Of a DNA stretch of 33,644 nucleotides, positions 23,661 to 32,547 are shown piece by piece. The position numbers and the translations under genes are program-made. Source of the stretch: Mollicutes bacterium (GTDB lineage Bacteria > Bacillota_I > Bacilli_A > RF39 > UBA660); NCBI GenBank assembly GCA_004552445.1, contig SFOJ01000009.1, positions 1-33,644 of the forward strand. Reading direction: 5' to 3'. Under the pieces are notes generated by a model. The model ran no database searches, had not been told where the DNA came from, and worked only from the letters and a program-made list of their open reading frames with translations. Numbering within the stretch: position 1 is the stretch's first letter; the number at the start of each line of letters is the position of its first letter.

Positions 23661-24236
23661 ATGAAAATAATAAATAGCAAGATATTTAAAATATTAGTAG
23701 TAACTCTAGTAATAGGTTTTATAATAGGAATAATTAGTTTTATTTTTATGGATAAAACTTCACTTCAAAGTAGTATTATTAATTATATTAATCTAATAAA
23801 GAATGATAGTTATAATTATAGTAATGGACTTATCTCATCAATAATATCAAATATAAAATATAGTAGTATTATATGGATTTCAGGAATAATATTTTTTTGT
23901 TCTCTGATCATACCATTAATAATTATTTATAGAGGCATATCGCTTAGTTTAACCATTTCTACTATAATTTACACATATAAATTAAAAGGCACGTTATACG
24001 CCTTAATAATAGTATTTCCAACAATGTTAAATGAAATAATATTTCTATTTCTAAGTTACTATAGTATAAACTTTAGTATAAAGTGTTATAATACAATAAA
24101 AAACAATAAAGATATTAATTTAAGATTGTTTATTAAAAATTACTTCTATATATTCTTAATATTATCATTATTACTTATAATTAGTAGTATAATCGAGATA
24201 TATTTATGTTCAAATATCATTAAATATGTAGTATAA
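23661..24236 (+). CDS. spoIIM: SpoIIM-like multi-pass membrane protein
   Basis: The 191-residue protein has about five membrane segments. The central part (WISGIIFFCSLIIPLIIIYRGISLSLTIS, then GTLYALIIVFPTMLNEI) matches the SpoIIM pattern of a helix, an RG motif and a conserved Pro-x-x-x-Asn near a following helix. B. subtilis SpoIIM is about 214 residues and scaffolds SpoIID and SpoIIP during engulfment. SpoIIM-type proteins also occur outside spore formers, so the family call is firmer than the role. spoIIP lies 18 kb away at 5315. The stop overlaps a TATAAT (24230-24235) that probably drives mnmA. Confidence 0.65.
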   Translation: MKIINSKIFKILVVTLVIGFIIGIISFIFMDKTSLQSSIINYINLIKNDSYNYSNGLISSIISNIKYSSIIWISGIIFFCSLIIPLIIIYRGISLSLTISTIIYTYKLKGTLYALIIVFPTMLNEIIFLFLSYYSINFSIKCYNTIKNNKDINLRLFIKNYFYIFLILSLLLIISSIIEIYLCSNIIKYVV

Positions 24237-24262
24237 TGTTATATCGAAAGGGATGTATATTT

Positions 24263-25357
24263 ATGAAAGTAGTAGTAGGAATAAGTGGAGGAGTAGATTC
24301 AGCAGTATCAGCACTATTATTAAAACAAGAAGGATATGACGTTGTTGGTCTATTTATGAAAAATTGGGACTCTAACATTAATAATGATAAAGAGGGTATA
24401 ACAGATGGTGTATGTCCTCAAGAATTAGATTATAGGGACGCTAAAGCTGTATGTGATGAACTATGTATACCACTTTATAGAGTAGATTTTATAAAAGAAT
24501 ACTGGGATGATGTATTTAAATATTTTTTAGACGAATTAGAAAAAGGTAGAACTCCAAATCCTGATATTATGTGTAATAAATATATAAAATTTGACTTATT
24601 CAAAAAAGAAGCTAAAAAATTAGGAGCAGATAAAATAGCTACTGGTCACTATGCTCGTATAAAAGGAAATAGACTTTTAAGAGGAGTAGATAATAATAAA
24701 GATCAAACTTATTTCTTAAGTCAAGTATCTACTGAGCAACTAAAAGATGTACTATTCCCAATAGGTCATTTAACAAAACCAGAAGTACGTAAACTTGCTA
24801 AAGAATATAATTTACCAGTAGCCGATAAAAAAGATTCAACAGGTATTTGTTTTATTGGTGAACGTCACTATCAACAATTTGTTTCAAACTACTTAAAAGG
24901 TAAAGATGGAGATATTATAGATGTAGAAACAGGTAAAAAAGTTGGAACACATCATGGACTTATGAACTACACAATTGGTCAAAGACGAAATGTAGGTCTT
25001 TCAGGGGATCAAAAAAGACACTATGTATGTGGTAAAGACTCTAAAACAAATACACTTTACATTGCATATGGAAGTGATTCTAAATACTTATTATCAGATG
25101 AAGCATTAATAGAAAATGTTAATTTTATATCAGATAAACACCCAACATTCGCGACAGCTAAATTTAGATATAGAAGTGAAGATGTCCCAGTTACTATAGA
25201 ATACCTAGAAAATAATCAAATAAGAGTTAAATATGTAGATGGTAAAGCCGTAACACCAGGACAAGCCTGTGTTATATATCTAGGAGAACAATGCTTAATG
25301 GGTGGTATTATTAAACAAGTATTCAAAGATGGTAAAGATATTTGGTATTTAAAATGA
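24263..25357 (+). CDS. mnmA: tRNA-specific 2-thiouridylase MnmA
   Basis: MnmA thiolates U34 of tRNA-Lys, -Glu and -Gln. The 364-residue protein has the PP-loop GISGGVDSAVSA (6-17), catalytic C104 in TPNPDIMCN and C196 in STGICFIGERHY, ATGHYARI, and YTIGQRRNVGLSG, the usual pattern for the full-length enzyme. The frame extends to 24236, but the ATG at 24263 is the start: the PP-loop begins at the normal distance and an AAAGGGA site precedes it. Its stop overlaps the alr start (ATGA). Confidence 0.96.
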   Translation: MKVVVGISGGVDSAVSALLLKQEGYDVVGLFMKNWDSNINNDKEGITDGVCPQELDYRDAKAVCDELCIPLYRVDFIKEYWDDVFKYFLDELEKGRTPNPDIMCNKYIKFDLFKKEAKKLGADKIATGHYARIKGNRLLRGVDNNKDQTYFLSQVSTEQLKDVLFPIGHLTKPEVRKLAKEYNLPVADKKDSTGICFIGERHYQQFVSNYLKGKDGDIIDVETGKKVGTHHGLMNYTIGQRRNVGLSGDQKRHYVCGKDSKTNTLYIAYGSDSKYLLSDEALIENVNFISDKHPTFATAKFRYRSEDVPVTIEYLENNQIRVKYVDGKAVTPGQACVIYLGEQCLMGGIIKQVFKDGKDIWYLK

Positions 25358-26400
25358 TAAGAAAAACATATGAATTAATTAACTTAAAAAAAATAGAAAA
25401 CAATGTAAAAACTATAATTAATTCATCTAAAGAATACAAATATCATATCGCAGTAGTAAAAGCAAATTGCTATGCTCTTGGTATTAAATGTATAAAAAGT
25501 ATATTGCTAGGTGGTGCAAACTATCTAGCAGTTTCTTCATTAGAAGAAGCATTAAAAATAAGAAAGATAACAAACGTAAGAATACTTGTACTAGAACCAA
25601 TAGATATAAAATATATAGATTTAGCTACTAAAAATAATATAACACTAACTATATCATCAAAAGAATATTTAAATAAAATAAAAGATAAAAAATTTACTTG
25701 TCATATAAAAATTAATACTGGTATGAATAGACTAGGTATAAATAATAAAAAAGAATTAAATGAAGTATATAATATTATAAATAAATCTAATATAAATCTA
25801 GAAGGAATATATACCCATATATATAAAAGTAGTGACAAAATTTTAACAGAAAAACAATTTAAAAAATTTGAAACTATTACCAAAGATATAGATTTATCTA
25901 AAATAGAAATAATACACATACCTAATAGTGAAACACTTACTAATTATAAAAAGAAAGATTATGTAAATGGATGCAGAATGGGTATAATAATGTATGGTTT
26001 TAGTGATACCTTACACTTAGAATCAGTATTTAGTTTAAATTCAAGAATAATAGAAATAAAGAATATTAAAAAAGGTGAAACTGTCGGTTATGATGGAAAC
26101 TTTAAAGCAAAAAAAGATGAACTAATTGGTATAGTACCTATCGGATATGCAGATGGTATTATAAGAAAAAATACTGGAAGATACGTATATATAAATAACA
26201 AAAAATACAAAATCGTAGGTAACGTATGTATGGATATGTTATTTGTACTAATAGATGATACTATAAACATAAATGATGAAGTACTAATTATAAAAGACAA
26301 TAACCATATAAATGAAATAGCAAAACATTTAGATACAATTAACTATGAAGTTATGTGTAATATAAGTTCTAGAGTAGAAAGAAAATATATTGAAAGATAA
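25354..26400 (+). CDS. alr: Alanine racemase
   Basis: Alr makes D-alanine for peptidoglycan with a PLP cofactor. The 348-residue protein has the PLP lysine K36 in AVVKANCYALG, GCRMGIIMYGF, the second-base tyrosine in VGYDGNF, VPIGYADG, VCMDMLFVLID and C-terminal YEVMCNISSRVERKY. It is slightly shorter than typical (about 370-390). The AVVKANAYGHG consensus is altered (NCYALG), but the key Lys and Tyr remain. ATG 25354 overlaps the mnmA stop, so the two genes are translationally coupled. A terminator follows at once. Confidence 0.93.
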   Translation: MIRKTYELINLKKIENNVKTIINSSKEYKYHIAVVKANCYALGIKCIKSILLGGANYLAVSSLEEALKIRKITNVRILVLEPIDIKYIDLATKNNITLTISSKEYLNKIKDKKFTCHIKINTGMNRLGINNKKELNEVYNIINKSNINLEGIYTHIYKSSDKILTEKQFKKFETITKDIDLSKIEIIHIPNSETLTNYKKKDYVNGCRMGIIMYGFSDTLHLESVFSLNSRIIEIKNIKKGETVGYDGNFKAKKDELIGIVPIGYADGIIRKNTGRYVYINNKKYKIVGNVCMDMLFVLIDDTININDEVLIIKDNNHINEIAKHLDTINYEVMCNISSRVERKYIER

Positions 26401-26419
26401 CACTTGTTATCTTTTTTTT
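26393..26419 (+). terminator. alr terminator
   Basis: AAAGATAAC pairs with GTTATCTTT around ACTT, followed by a T-run. It begins in the last codons of alr. Confidence 0.85.
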
Positions 26420-26424
26420 CTTTA

Positions 26425-26433
26425 TGATATAAT
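26425..26433 (+). promoter_or_regulatory. Extended -10 promoter of ldh
   Basis: TGATATAAT is an extended -10 box 23 bases before the ldh start. The -35 region, TTGTTA at 26404, overlaps the alr terminator arm. A TAGGAGA ribosome-binding site follows. Confidence 0.55.
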
Positions 26434-26456
26434 ATTTACAGATTATAGGAGAAAAT

Positions 26457-27362
26457 ATGAATAAAGTAATAATAATAGGTTGCGGAAACGTAGGTATGAG
26501 TTATGCCTTTTCACTATTAAATCAAAATACTAATGTAAATGAATTAGTATTAATAGATATTAATAAAGAAAAAATTATTGGAGAAGCAATGGATTTAAAT
26601 CATTGCCTAGCATTTAGTCCATCAAAAATAGATATAAGAATTGGAGACTATTCAGATTGTAAAGATGCTAAATTAATAGTAATCGCCGCAGGTGCTAATC
26701 AAAATCCAGGTGAAACAAGAATGGATTTAATAAATAAAAACTCAAAAATATTTAAATCAATAATAACAGAAGTTATGAAAAATGATTTTAAAGGTTATTT
26801 TCTAGTCGCAACAAATCCACTTGATATAATGACATATATAACATATAAATATTCAGGATTAAAACCTAATAAAGTAATAGGTTCAGGTACAAGTCTAGAT
26901 ACAGCAAGATTGAGATATATAATCGGAGAAAAAGTAAATATAAATCCTAAAAGTATACATACATATGTAATTGGTGAACATGGAGATTCAGAATTTGTAC
27001 TTTGGAGTTCAGCTCTTATAGGCAGCGAAAAAATAGATAAGTATTTAACAAAAGATGAAATGATAAAAATAGAAAGTGATGTAAGAAACGCAGCATATGA
27101 AATAATAGATAGAAAAGGAGCTACATACTATGGAATAGCTATGTGCTTAACTAGAATCACAAATGCTATTTTAAACAATGAAAGTTCTATTATAACAGTA
27201 TCAAGCTACGATGAAGAAAATGATATATATTTTAGTACACCAAGTGTAATAAATAAAGATGGTGCTATTAAGAAAATGAAAGTAGAACTAAATAACACAG
27301 AACAAGAAAAATTAAATAACTCAATAAATGTAATAAAAGATGCAATAAAAAGAATAGAATAA
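26457..27362 (+). CDS. ldh: L-lactate dehydrogenase
   Basis: Ldh reduces pyruvate to L-lactate with NADH, regenerating NAD in fermentation. The 301-residue protein has the NAD site IIIGCGNVGMSYAF. In the substrate loop GANQNPGETRMDL, Q82 is the residue that marks lactate rather than malate dehydrogenase, followed by R88. Further motifs are VATNPLD, TSLDTARLRY (D148, R151), and GEHGDSEF with the catalytic H175. It is monocistronic, with its own promoter and terminator. Presence of this gene points to a fermentative lifestyle. Confidence 0.93.
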   Translation: MNKVIIIGCGNVGMSYAFSLLNQNTNVNELVLIDINKEKIIGEAMDLNHCLAFSPSKIDIRIGDYSDCKDAKLIVIAAGANQNPGETRMDLINKNSKIFKSIITEVMKNDFKGYFLVATNPLDIMTYITYKYSGLKPNKVIGSGTSLDTARLRYIIGEKVNINPKSIHTYVIGEHGDSEFVLWSSALIGSEKIDKYLTKDEMIKIESDVRNAAYEIIDRKGATYYGIAMCLTRITNAILNNESSIITVSSYDEENDIYFSTPSVINKDGAIKKMKVELNNTEQEKLNNSINVIKDAIKRIE

Positions 27363-27363
27363 T

Positions 27364-27386
27364 AAGCACTGAATAAGTGCTTTTAG
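27364..27386 (+). terminator. ldh terminator
   Basis: AAGCACT pairs with AGTGCTT around GAATA, followed by TT. The T-run is short but position and stem support it. Confidence 0.7.
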
Positions 27387-27444
27387 ATTATAAAAAATTA
27401 TAACTATATATAGACATTAGTAATTAAAACTGATAAACTAATAA

Positions 27445-27473
27445 TTAAGAAAAACATAGTTGTACTATACAAT
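27445..27473 (+). promoter_or_regulatory. Candidate cas operon promoter with overlapping dyad
   Basis: TTAAGA (27445-27450) and TACAAT (27468-27473) are 17 bases apart, each 4-5 of 6 to consensus. A 5-bp inverted repeat, TTGTA-3-TACAA (27460-27472), covers the -10 box and could bind a regulator. Transcripts from here would cross the tracrRNA gene before reaching cas9. The remaining DNA between the ldh terminator and this site shows no gene. Confidence 0.35.
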
Positions 27474-27480
27474 TTTAGAT

Positions 27481-27575
27481 AAAAAAAAGACTACCTAAGT
27501 AGTCGAACACATATGTGAGCATTTAGGGCAAAGCCTTTATTTTAACTCCTATGTCGCTCTAAATGGTATTAGAAC
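27481..27575 (-). ncRNA. tracrRNA of the type II-A CRISPR system
   Basis: tracrRNA pairs with the crRNA repeat, recruits RNase III and scaffolds Cas9. On the minus strand the RNA begins GTTCTAATACCATTTAGAG (anti-repeat, 27539-27575). It continues with GAGTTAAAATAAAGGC, nearly the S. pyogenes anti-repeat/nexus junction, then a nexus hairpin GGC-TTT-GCC. A small CACA/TGTG hairpin and a terminator GACTAC-TTAG-GTAGTC with T8 follow. Of the upper 26 repeat positions, 24 pair Watson-Crick with one wobble and one mismatch. The lower stem (TTTTA/TAAAA) is separated by a bulge. Length is about 95 bases. Confidence 0.92.
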
Positions 27576-27581
27576 AACTAC

Positions 27582-27610
27582 ATAATATCAAAAATATGGA
27601 GGCAAGTCAA
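27582..27610 (-). promoter_or_regulatory. tracrRNA promoter overlapping the cas9 ribosome-binding site and start
   Basis: On the minus strand TTGACT (27605-27610) and TATTAT (27582-27587) are 17 bases apart. Transcription would start at about 27575, the first base of the anti-repeat. The -35 box includes the first base of the cas9 ATG, and the spacer covers the cas9 ATGGAGG ribosome-binding site. Confidence 0.75.
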
Positions 27611-30600
27611 TGGATAAAGCAAAAAACTATAATATTGGTTTAGATATTGGAACATCATCAGTAGGATGGGCAGTAGTAGAAGTAGGAAGTCAAAAAATAT
27701 TAAAAAAAGGAAATAAAGCGCTTTGGGGAATAAGACTTTTCGATGAAGCACAAAAAGCAGATAAAAGAAGAAGTTTTAGAAGCACAAGACGTAGATATGA
27801 TAGAAGACGTGAAAGAATATCATTATTAAGAAAAGAATTTGAACAAGAAATTAATACAATTGATCCAACATTTTTTACAAAATTGGATGAATCAAAATAT
27901 GACGAAGAAGATATAAATAACAAAACAATACAAATTTCTAAAGAAGAAAAAGAACAACTTAAAAAATATTTAAAGGAATGTCCAACAATATATCATCTAA
28001 GAAAAAAATTAATAGAAAATAAAGAAAAAGAAGATATTAGATTAGTATATTTAGCAATGCATCACATAATTAAGTATAGAGGAAATTTCTTATACAATAC
28101 AAAAAGTTTTAATGCAAATAACTTAAACTTAAAAGAAAAAATTGAAGAATCATTTAATATTTATTTTAATTACATAAACAATGATTATGATGATTATAAA
28201 GATATAATAAATATTAAGGAATTAAGTGAAGCATTAATGCTTGAAAATAAATCAGATGTTAAAGCAGAAACTAAAAGAATACTCACAGAATCAACCATTT
28301 TTGACAAAAACTTTATATCAGAATTTATAAAATTAATAGTTGGAAATAAATTTAATATTAATAAATTATTACTAATTGAAGATACTGATAAAAAAATAGA
28401 TATAAATTTTGACGGAACAGATCTCGAAGATAAATACGATGATATTGAAGAATTAGTAGATGAAAAGATAGAAATATTAGAAAGCATGAAAGAGTTATAT
28501 GATACTTTATTTTTAAAAAGATTATTTAAAGGCTCTAATGATACAAATATTTCATCATTAATGGTTAATAAATATATAGAACATAAAAAAGACTTAATAT
28601 TTTTAAAATCAATATTAAGAAACAACAAAAAATCTTTTAAAGAATTCTTTAAAAGCGGAAATAACAATGTATGTATATATGAACAGTATGTTTCAAATAA
28701 AATAACATATGATGATTTTGTAAAGAAAATAGATAATGCAATATCAAATACTGACATAAATGATTATAATTTATCAAATAAATATATAACTGAAATAAAA
28801 CCAAAAATAAATAATGGAAATTTTATTCCAAGAATAACATCAACAGAAAATGGAAAATATCCATATCAATTAAATAAAGATGAATTAATAAAAATTATAG
28901 AAAATCAAGGTATATACTATCCATTTTTATTAAATAAAACAAGTGATGGTACTTATAAAATAGTAAAATTATTAGAATTTAGAATTCCATACTTTGTTGG
29001 TCCGCTAGTAAATGATAATCAAAGTAAATATGCATGGATGGAAAGAAATATAGAAAATATTAAAATTACACCATATAACTTCGATGAAGTAGTCAATAAA
29101 GAACTAACTGCAGAGAAGTTTATTAAAAGAATGATAAAACATTGTACATATTTATTAGAAGAAAATGCTTTACCTAATAATTCTATAAAATATAATAATT
29201 TCAAAGTTTTAAATGAATTAAAACAAATAAAGATAAATGGTGATTCATTAGATATAGATTTACAACACAAAATATTAGAAGAATTATTTAAAGCAAAAGG
29301 AACAGTAACTGAGAAAATTCTAAAAGATTATCTACTTGAAAATAATGAATACCCAATGTATGGAACTGAACTTAATATAACTGGATACTCAGCAGATGGA
29401 AAATTTGCAAATAATATGCAATCATATGTGGACTTTTTTGGAAATAATGGGATATTTGAAAATACAAATTATACTGAAGAGGATGCTGAAAATATAATTG
29501 AATGGATAACAATATTTGATGATAAAGATATATTAGAGAAAAAAGTAAGAGAGAACTATCCAGAATTAACAGACTTAAAAATTAAAACTATATTAAAGAA
29601 AAAATATAAAGGATGGGGAAGTTTATCATCAAAATTGCTTAATACAAAATATTATTTAAATGAAAAAACTAATGCTAAAAAATCAATACTAGATATCATG
29701 TATGAATCAAAAGAAAACTTTATGCAAATTTTAAATAATGATAAATACAAATTTCAAGATATGATTAAAGAATTTAATAACCTTGATAATAAATTAGATA
29801 AACTTAACTATAGTGTAGTAGAGCCATTAGCAACTTCACCATCAAATAAAAGAGGAATATATCAAGCATTAAAAATTGTTGAAGAAATCGTAAATTACAT
29901 GGGCAACGATCCAAAAAATATTATCATAGAAATGGCAAGAGAAGATGGTAAAAAAGAAAGAAAAGATGATAAAAAGAAATATATAGAAACTTTGTATAAT
30001 AAATCAAAAGAACAAATTAAAGACTACAATAAATTACAAAATGAGCTTAAAAGAGAAGAAATAAATTCTCAAAAAATGTTTTTATATTTTATACAAGAAG
30101 GAAAATGTTTATATTGTCACAAACCTTTAAATATAGAAGACTTTAAAGATTATGAAATAGATCATATAATACCTAGAACACTAATAAAAGATGATTCTAT
30201 TGATAATAAAGCATTAGTACATAAACAATGTAATCAAGATAAAGCTGCAAGTTATGTACTACCAGAGTCATATAGAAATAAGTTAAATATTGAATGGTGG
30301 AAGCATTTAAAAGAAATTAATTTGATATCAGCCAAAAAATTTCATAATTTAATTAGAAAAGAATATAGTGAAGAAGACATTAAAGGATTCATTAATAGAC
30401 AATTAGTTGAAACTAGACAAATAACAAAACATATAGCAAATATATTAAATACTTATTATAAAAATACAAAAATTATATATTTAAAGGCTAAAATATCACA
30501 TGACTATAGAGATAAATATAAATTATATAAATTCAGAGAAATAAATGATTATCATCATGCACATGATGCTTACCTAGCAGCGGTATTAGGTGAATATAAT

Positions 30601-31668
30601 GAAAATTATTTAAAAAAGAACATAAGCTTTGATACAATAAAAGGATTAAATAATCATTTAAGAGAAACAAATAATAAAGATAAAATTAAATATGGTTATG
30701 TAATTAATAGTTTAGAAAGTGAAGTATATGACTATATAATGAATCAAAACATAAAAATAGAAGAAGAAACAGGAGAAGTACTTAACGATGATATTAAAAA
30801 AATTGATGTATCTATATTTAATAAAACGATAGAAAATACATTATATAGAAATGATATACTAGTAAGTAAAAAAACTGAAATAAGAACGGGAGAATTTTAT
30901 AATCAAACTAAAAATTCAAAAGGTTGTAAAGGAGTTCCATTAAAGAAAAATATGCCAGTAGACCTTTATGGTTCATACACTAGTCTAAATCCATCATATG
31001 CTATAATGATAAAATATGTTAAAAAAGGAAAAACAAACCAAAAATTAATTGGAATTCCAATATATTTTACAAATCAAAAGGATGAAACTGCAAAAGATAA
31101 ATACATAAGGAATTTACTTAATATTAGTGAATCAGATACATACGAATTTATAAGTAAACCCATACCATTTTATAGTAAATTAAATTGGGAAAATCAAATA
31201 TGCTATTTAGTTGGTGCAGCAGATTTAGTAGAAGTATGCAACGCACAAGAATTTAATTATAGTAAAGATTTTTATATAAGTCATAAAGAAGCACTGCAAA
31301 AATTATTCAACAATAACAAGTTAGAAATAGAAGATTATATATATCAAGAAAAATTAAATGACATTATAAAATATATAGTAAAGAAAATAGAAACAAAATA
31401 TAAACTTTATAGCAACTTAGTTCCAGAGTTAAAAAATATGATAAATTATGATAGTTTAGATGAAAATAGTATAGAAGTAAAAGAAAATATAATAAAACAA
31501 TTAACTAAACTATTAAATTGTAAAAGCGATACAGCTAATTTCAAATTTTTAAATGAAAAATATTCAGGTTTTTTTGGAAAAAAACATGGTAGAACTATAA
31601 ACAAATGTATCATTGAAGATAGCTCGATATCTGGAATACACGTAAAAGATGCAAAAATAGGAGAATAA
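27610..31668 (+). CDS. cas9: CRISPR-associated endonuclease Cas9, type II-A
   Basis: Cas9 is the RNA-guided double-strand DNA nuclease of type II systems. The 1352-residue protein has RuvC-I IGLDIGTSSVGWAV (D12), an Arg-rich bridge helix (about 52-76), a helical REC lobe, and RuvC-II IIIEMARE (E774). The HNH domain has CLYC, EIDHIIPR (D851, H852), N875 and a Cys in HKQC. RuvC-III is YHHAHDAYLAA (H983, D986), and a C-terminal PAM-interacting domain follows. Length and layout match SpCas9 (1368 aa). The last 60 residues lack an obvious counterpart of the SpCas9 RKR motif that reads NGG. A TGGAGG site precedes the ATG. cas1 follows after 2 bases. Confidence 0.98.
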   Translation: MDKAKNYNIGLDIGTSSVGWAVVEVGSQKILKKGNKALWGIRLFDEAQKADKRRSFRSTRRRYDRRRERISLLRKEFEQEINTIDPTFFTKLDESKYDEEDINNKTIQISKEEKEQLKKYLKECPTIYHLRKKLIENKEKEDIRLVYLAMHHIIKYRGNFLYNTKSFNANNLNLKEKIEESFNIYFNYINNDYDDYKDIINIKELSEALMLENKSDVKAETKRILTESTIFDKNFISEFIKLIVGNKFNINKLLLIEDTDKKIDINFDGTDLEDKYDDIEELVDEKIEILESMKELYDTLFLKRLFKGSNDTNISSLMVNKYIEHKKDLIFLKSILRNNKKSFKEFFKSGNNNVCIYEQYVSNKITYDDFVKKIDNAISNTDINDYNLSNKYITEIKPKINNGNFIPRITSTENGKYPYQLNKDELIKIIENQGIYYPFLLNKTSDGTYKIVKLLEFRIPYFVGPLVNDNQSKYAWMERNIENIKITPYNFDEVVNKELTAEKFIKRMIKHCTYLLEENALPNNSIKYNNFKVLNELKQIKINGDSLDIDLQHKILEELFKAKGTVTEKILKDYLLENNEYPMYGTELNITGYSADGKFANNMQSYVDFFGNNGIFENTNYTEEDAENIIEWITIFDDKDILEKKVRENYPELTDLKIKTILKKKYKGWGSLSSKLLNTKYYLNEKTNAKKSILDIMYESKENFMQILNNDKYKFQDMIKEFNNLDNKLDKLNYSVVEPLATSPSNKRGIYQALKIVEEIVNYMGNDPKNIIIEMAREDGKKERKDDKKKYIETLYNKSKEQIKDYNKLQNELKREEINSQKMFLYFIQEGKCLYCHKPLNIEDFKDYEIDHIIPRTLIKDDSIDNKALVHKQCNQDKAASYVLPESYRNKLNIEWWKHLKEINLISAKKFHNLIRKEYSEEDIKGFINRQLVETRQITKHIANILNTYYKNTKIIYLKAKISHDYRDKYKLYKFREINDYHHAHDAYLAAVLGEYNENYLKKNISFDTIKGLNNHLRETNNKDKIKYGYVINSLESEVYDYIMNQNIKIEEETGEVLNDDIKKIDVSIFNKTIENTLYRNDILVSKKTEIRTGEFYNQTKNSKGCKGVPLKKNMPVDLYGSYTSLNPSYAIMIKYVKKGKTNQKLIGIPIYFTNQKDETAKDKYIRNLLNISESDTYEFISKPIPFYSKLNWENQICYLVGAADLVEVCNAQEFNYSKDFYISHKEALQKLFNNNKLEIEDYIYQEKLNDIIKYIVKKIETKYKLYSNLVPELKNMINYDSLDENSIEVKENIIKQLTKLLNCKSDTANFKFLNEKYSGFFGKKHGRTINKCIIEDSSISGIHVKDAKIGE

Positions 31669-31670
31669 TT

Positions 31671-32543
31671 ATGAGTTTTAGAACAGTTGTTATATCTAAT
31701 CAATCAAAACTTAATTATAAAAATAGATTTTTAGTAGTTAAACAAGATAATGACGAAAAATATATTCATTTATCGGAAATAGATACTATTATAGTAGATT
31801 CTATAGCAGTATCTATTTCTTCTTATCTTCTTAAAGAACTATCAGATAATAAAATCAATATAATATTTTGTGATGAAAAACATAACCCATTTGGAGAATT
31901 ATCTTCCTATTATTCTTCGCATAATTCAAGTAAAAAAATACAAAAGCAAATAAACTGGTCAAAAGAAAATAAGGATTTAATGTGGCAAAATATAATTAAA
32001 AATAAAATTATAAATCAAGCACTAATGCTTCATAAAATTAAATCAGACAAGTATGAATTACTACTAAGTTATATAGAAGATGTCTTAGCATCTGATAAAA
32101 CAAATAGAGAAGGGCACGCAGCGAAAGTATATTTTAATGAATTATTTGGCAAAGATTTTGTTAGAAATGATTCAGATAATATAAATGCTGCATTAAACTA
32201 TGGGTATGCAATACTATTATCTACGGTTAACAAAGAGGTAACATCTAATGGCTATCTTACTCAAATAGGAATACACCATAAAAATGAATTTAATGAATTT
32301 AATTTATCATGTGATTTAATGGAACCTTTTAGAATAATAATAGATAATTTTGTTTACTTTAATCAAGATAGAGAACTTAATACTCAATATAAATTAGATA
32401 TAATAAATATATTTAACAATAGATATAATTATGAAAATAAGAATTATGTATTAAAAGATATTATAAAAATGTATGTAAAAAATACATTAGAATCAATTGA
32501 TAATCCAAAAAATTATAAGGAATTTAGTGTATATGAGGGATAG
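31671..32543 (+). CDS. cas1: CRISPR integrase Cas1, type II
   Basis: Cas1 with Cas2 integrates new spacers at the leader end of the array. The 290-residue protein has the type II Cas1 pattern: N-terminal beta domain (MSFRTVVISNQSKLNYKN, then IDTIIVDSIAVSIS). The helical catalytic domain has E147 in REGHAAKVYFNELFG, H202/H203 in GIHHKNEFNEF and E218 in DLMEPFR, the three metal ligands. It begins 2 bases after cas9 and is followed by cas2 4 bases beyond its stop, so one operon is likely. Confidence 0.96.
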   Translation: MSFRTVVISNQSKLNYKNRFLVVKQDNDEKYIHLSEIDTIIVDSIAVSISSYLLKELSDNKINIIFCDEKHNPFGELSSYYSSHNSSKKIQKQINWSKENKDLMWQNIIKNKIINQALMLHKIKSDKYELLLSYIEDVLASDKTNREGHAAKVYFNELFGKDFVRNDSDNINAALNYGYAILLSTVNKEVTSNGYLTQIGIHHKNEFNEFNLSCDLMEPFRIIIDNFVYFNQDRELNTQYKLDIINIFNNRYNYENKNYVLKDIIKMYVKNTLESIDNPKNYKEFSVYEG

Positions 32544-32547
32544 ATAT

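Noticed and set aside
27400..27436. A sequence ending TTAAAAC that looks like a degenerate CRISPR repeat.
   Set aside because: Only the last dozen bases resemble the repeat. The core TCTAAATGGTA is absent, so chance in AT-rich DNA is the better explanation.
27539..27575. Reading this repeat-like block as a stray CRISPR repeat or as a plus-strand tracrRNA.
   Set aside because: The GTTAAAATAAAGGC junction, nexus, terminator with T-run and promoter all lie on the minus strand, and only that strand is complementary to crRNA.
28194..28757. A 187-codon open frame on the minus strand inside cas9.
   Set aside because: It lies wholly within the REC-coding part of cas9, has a Ser/Ile/Leu composition typical of the reverse complement of an AT-rich gene, and has no ribosome-binding site or domain.
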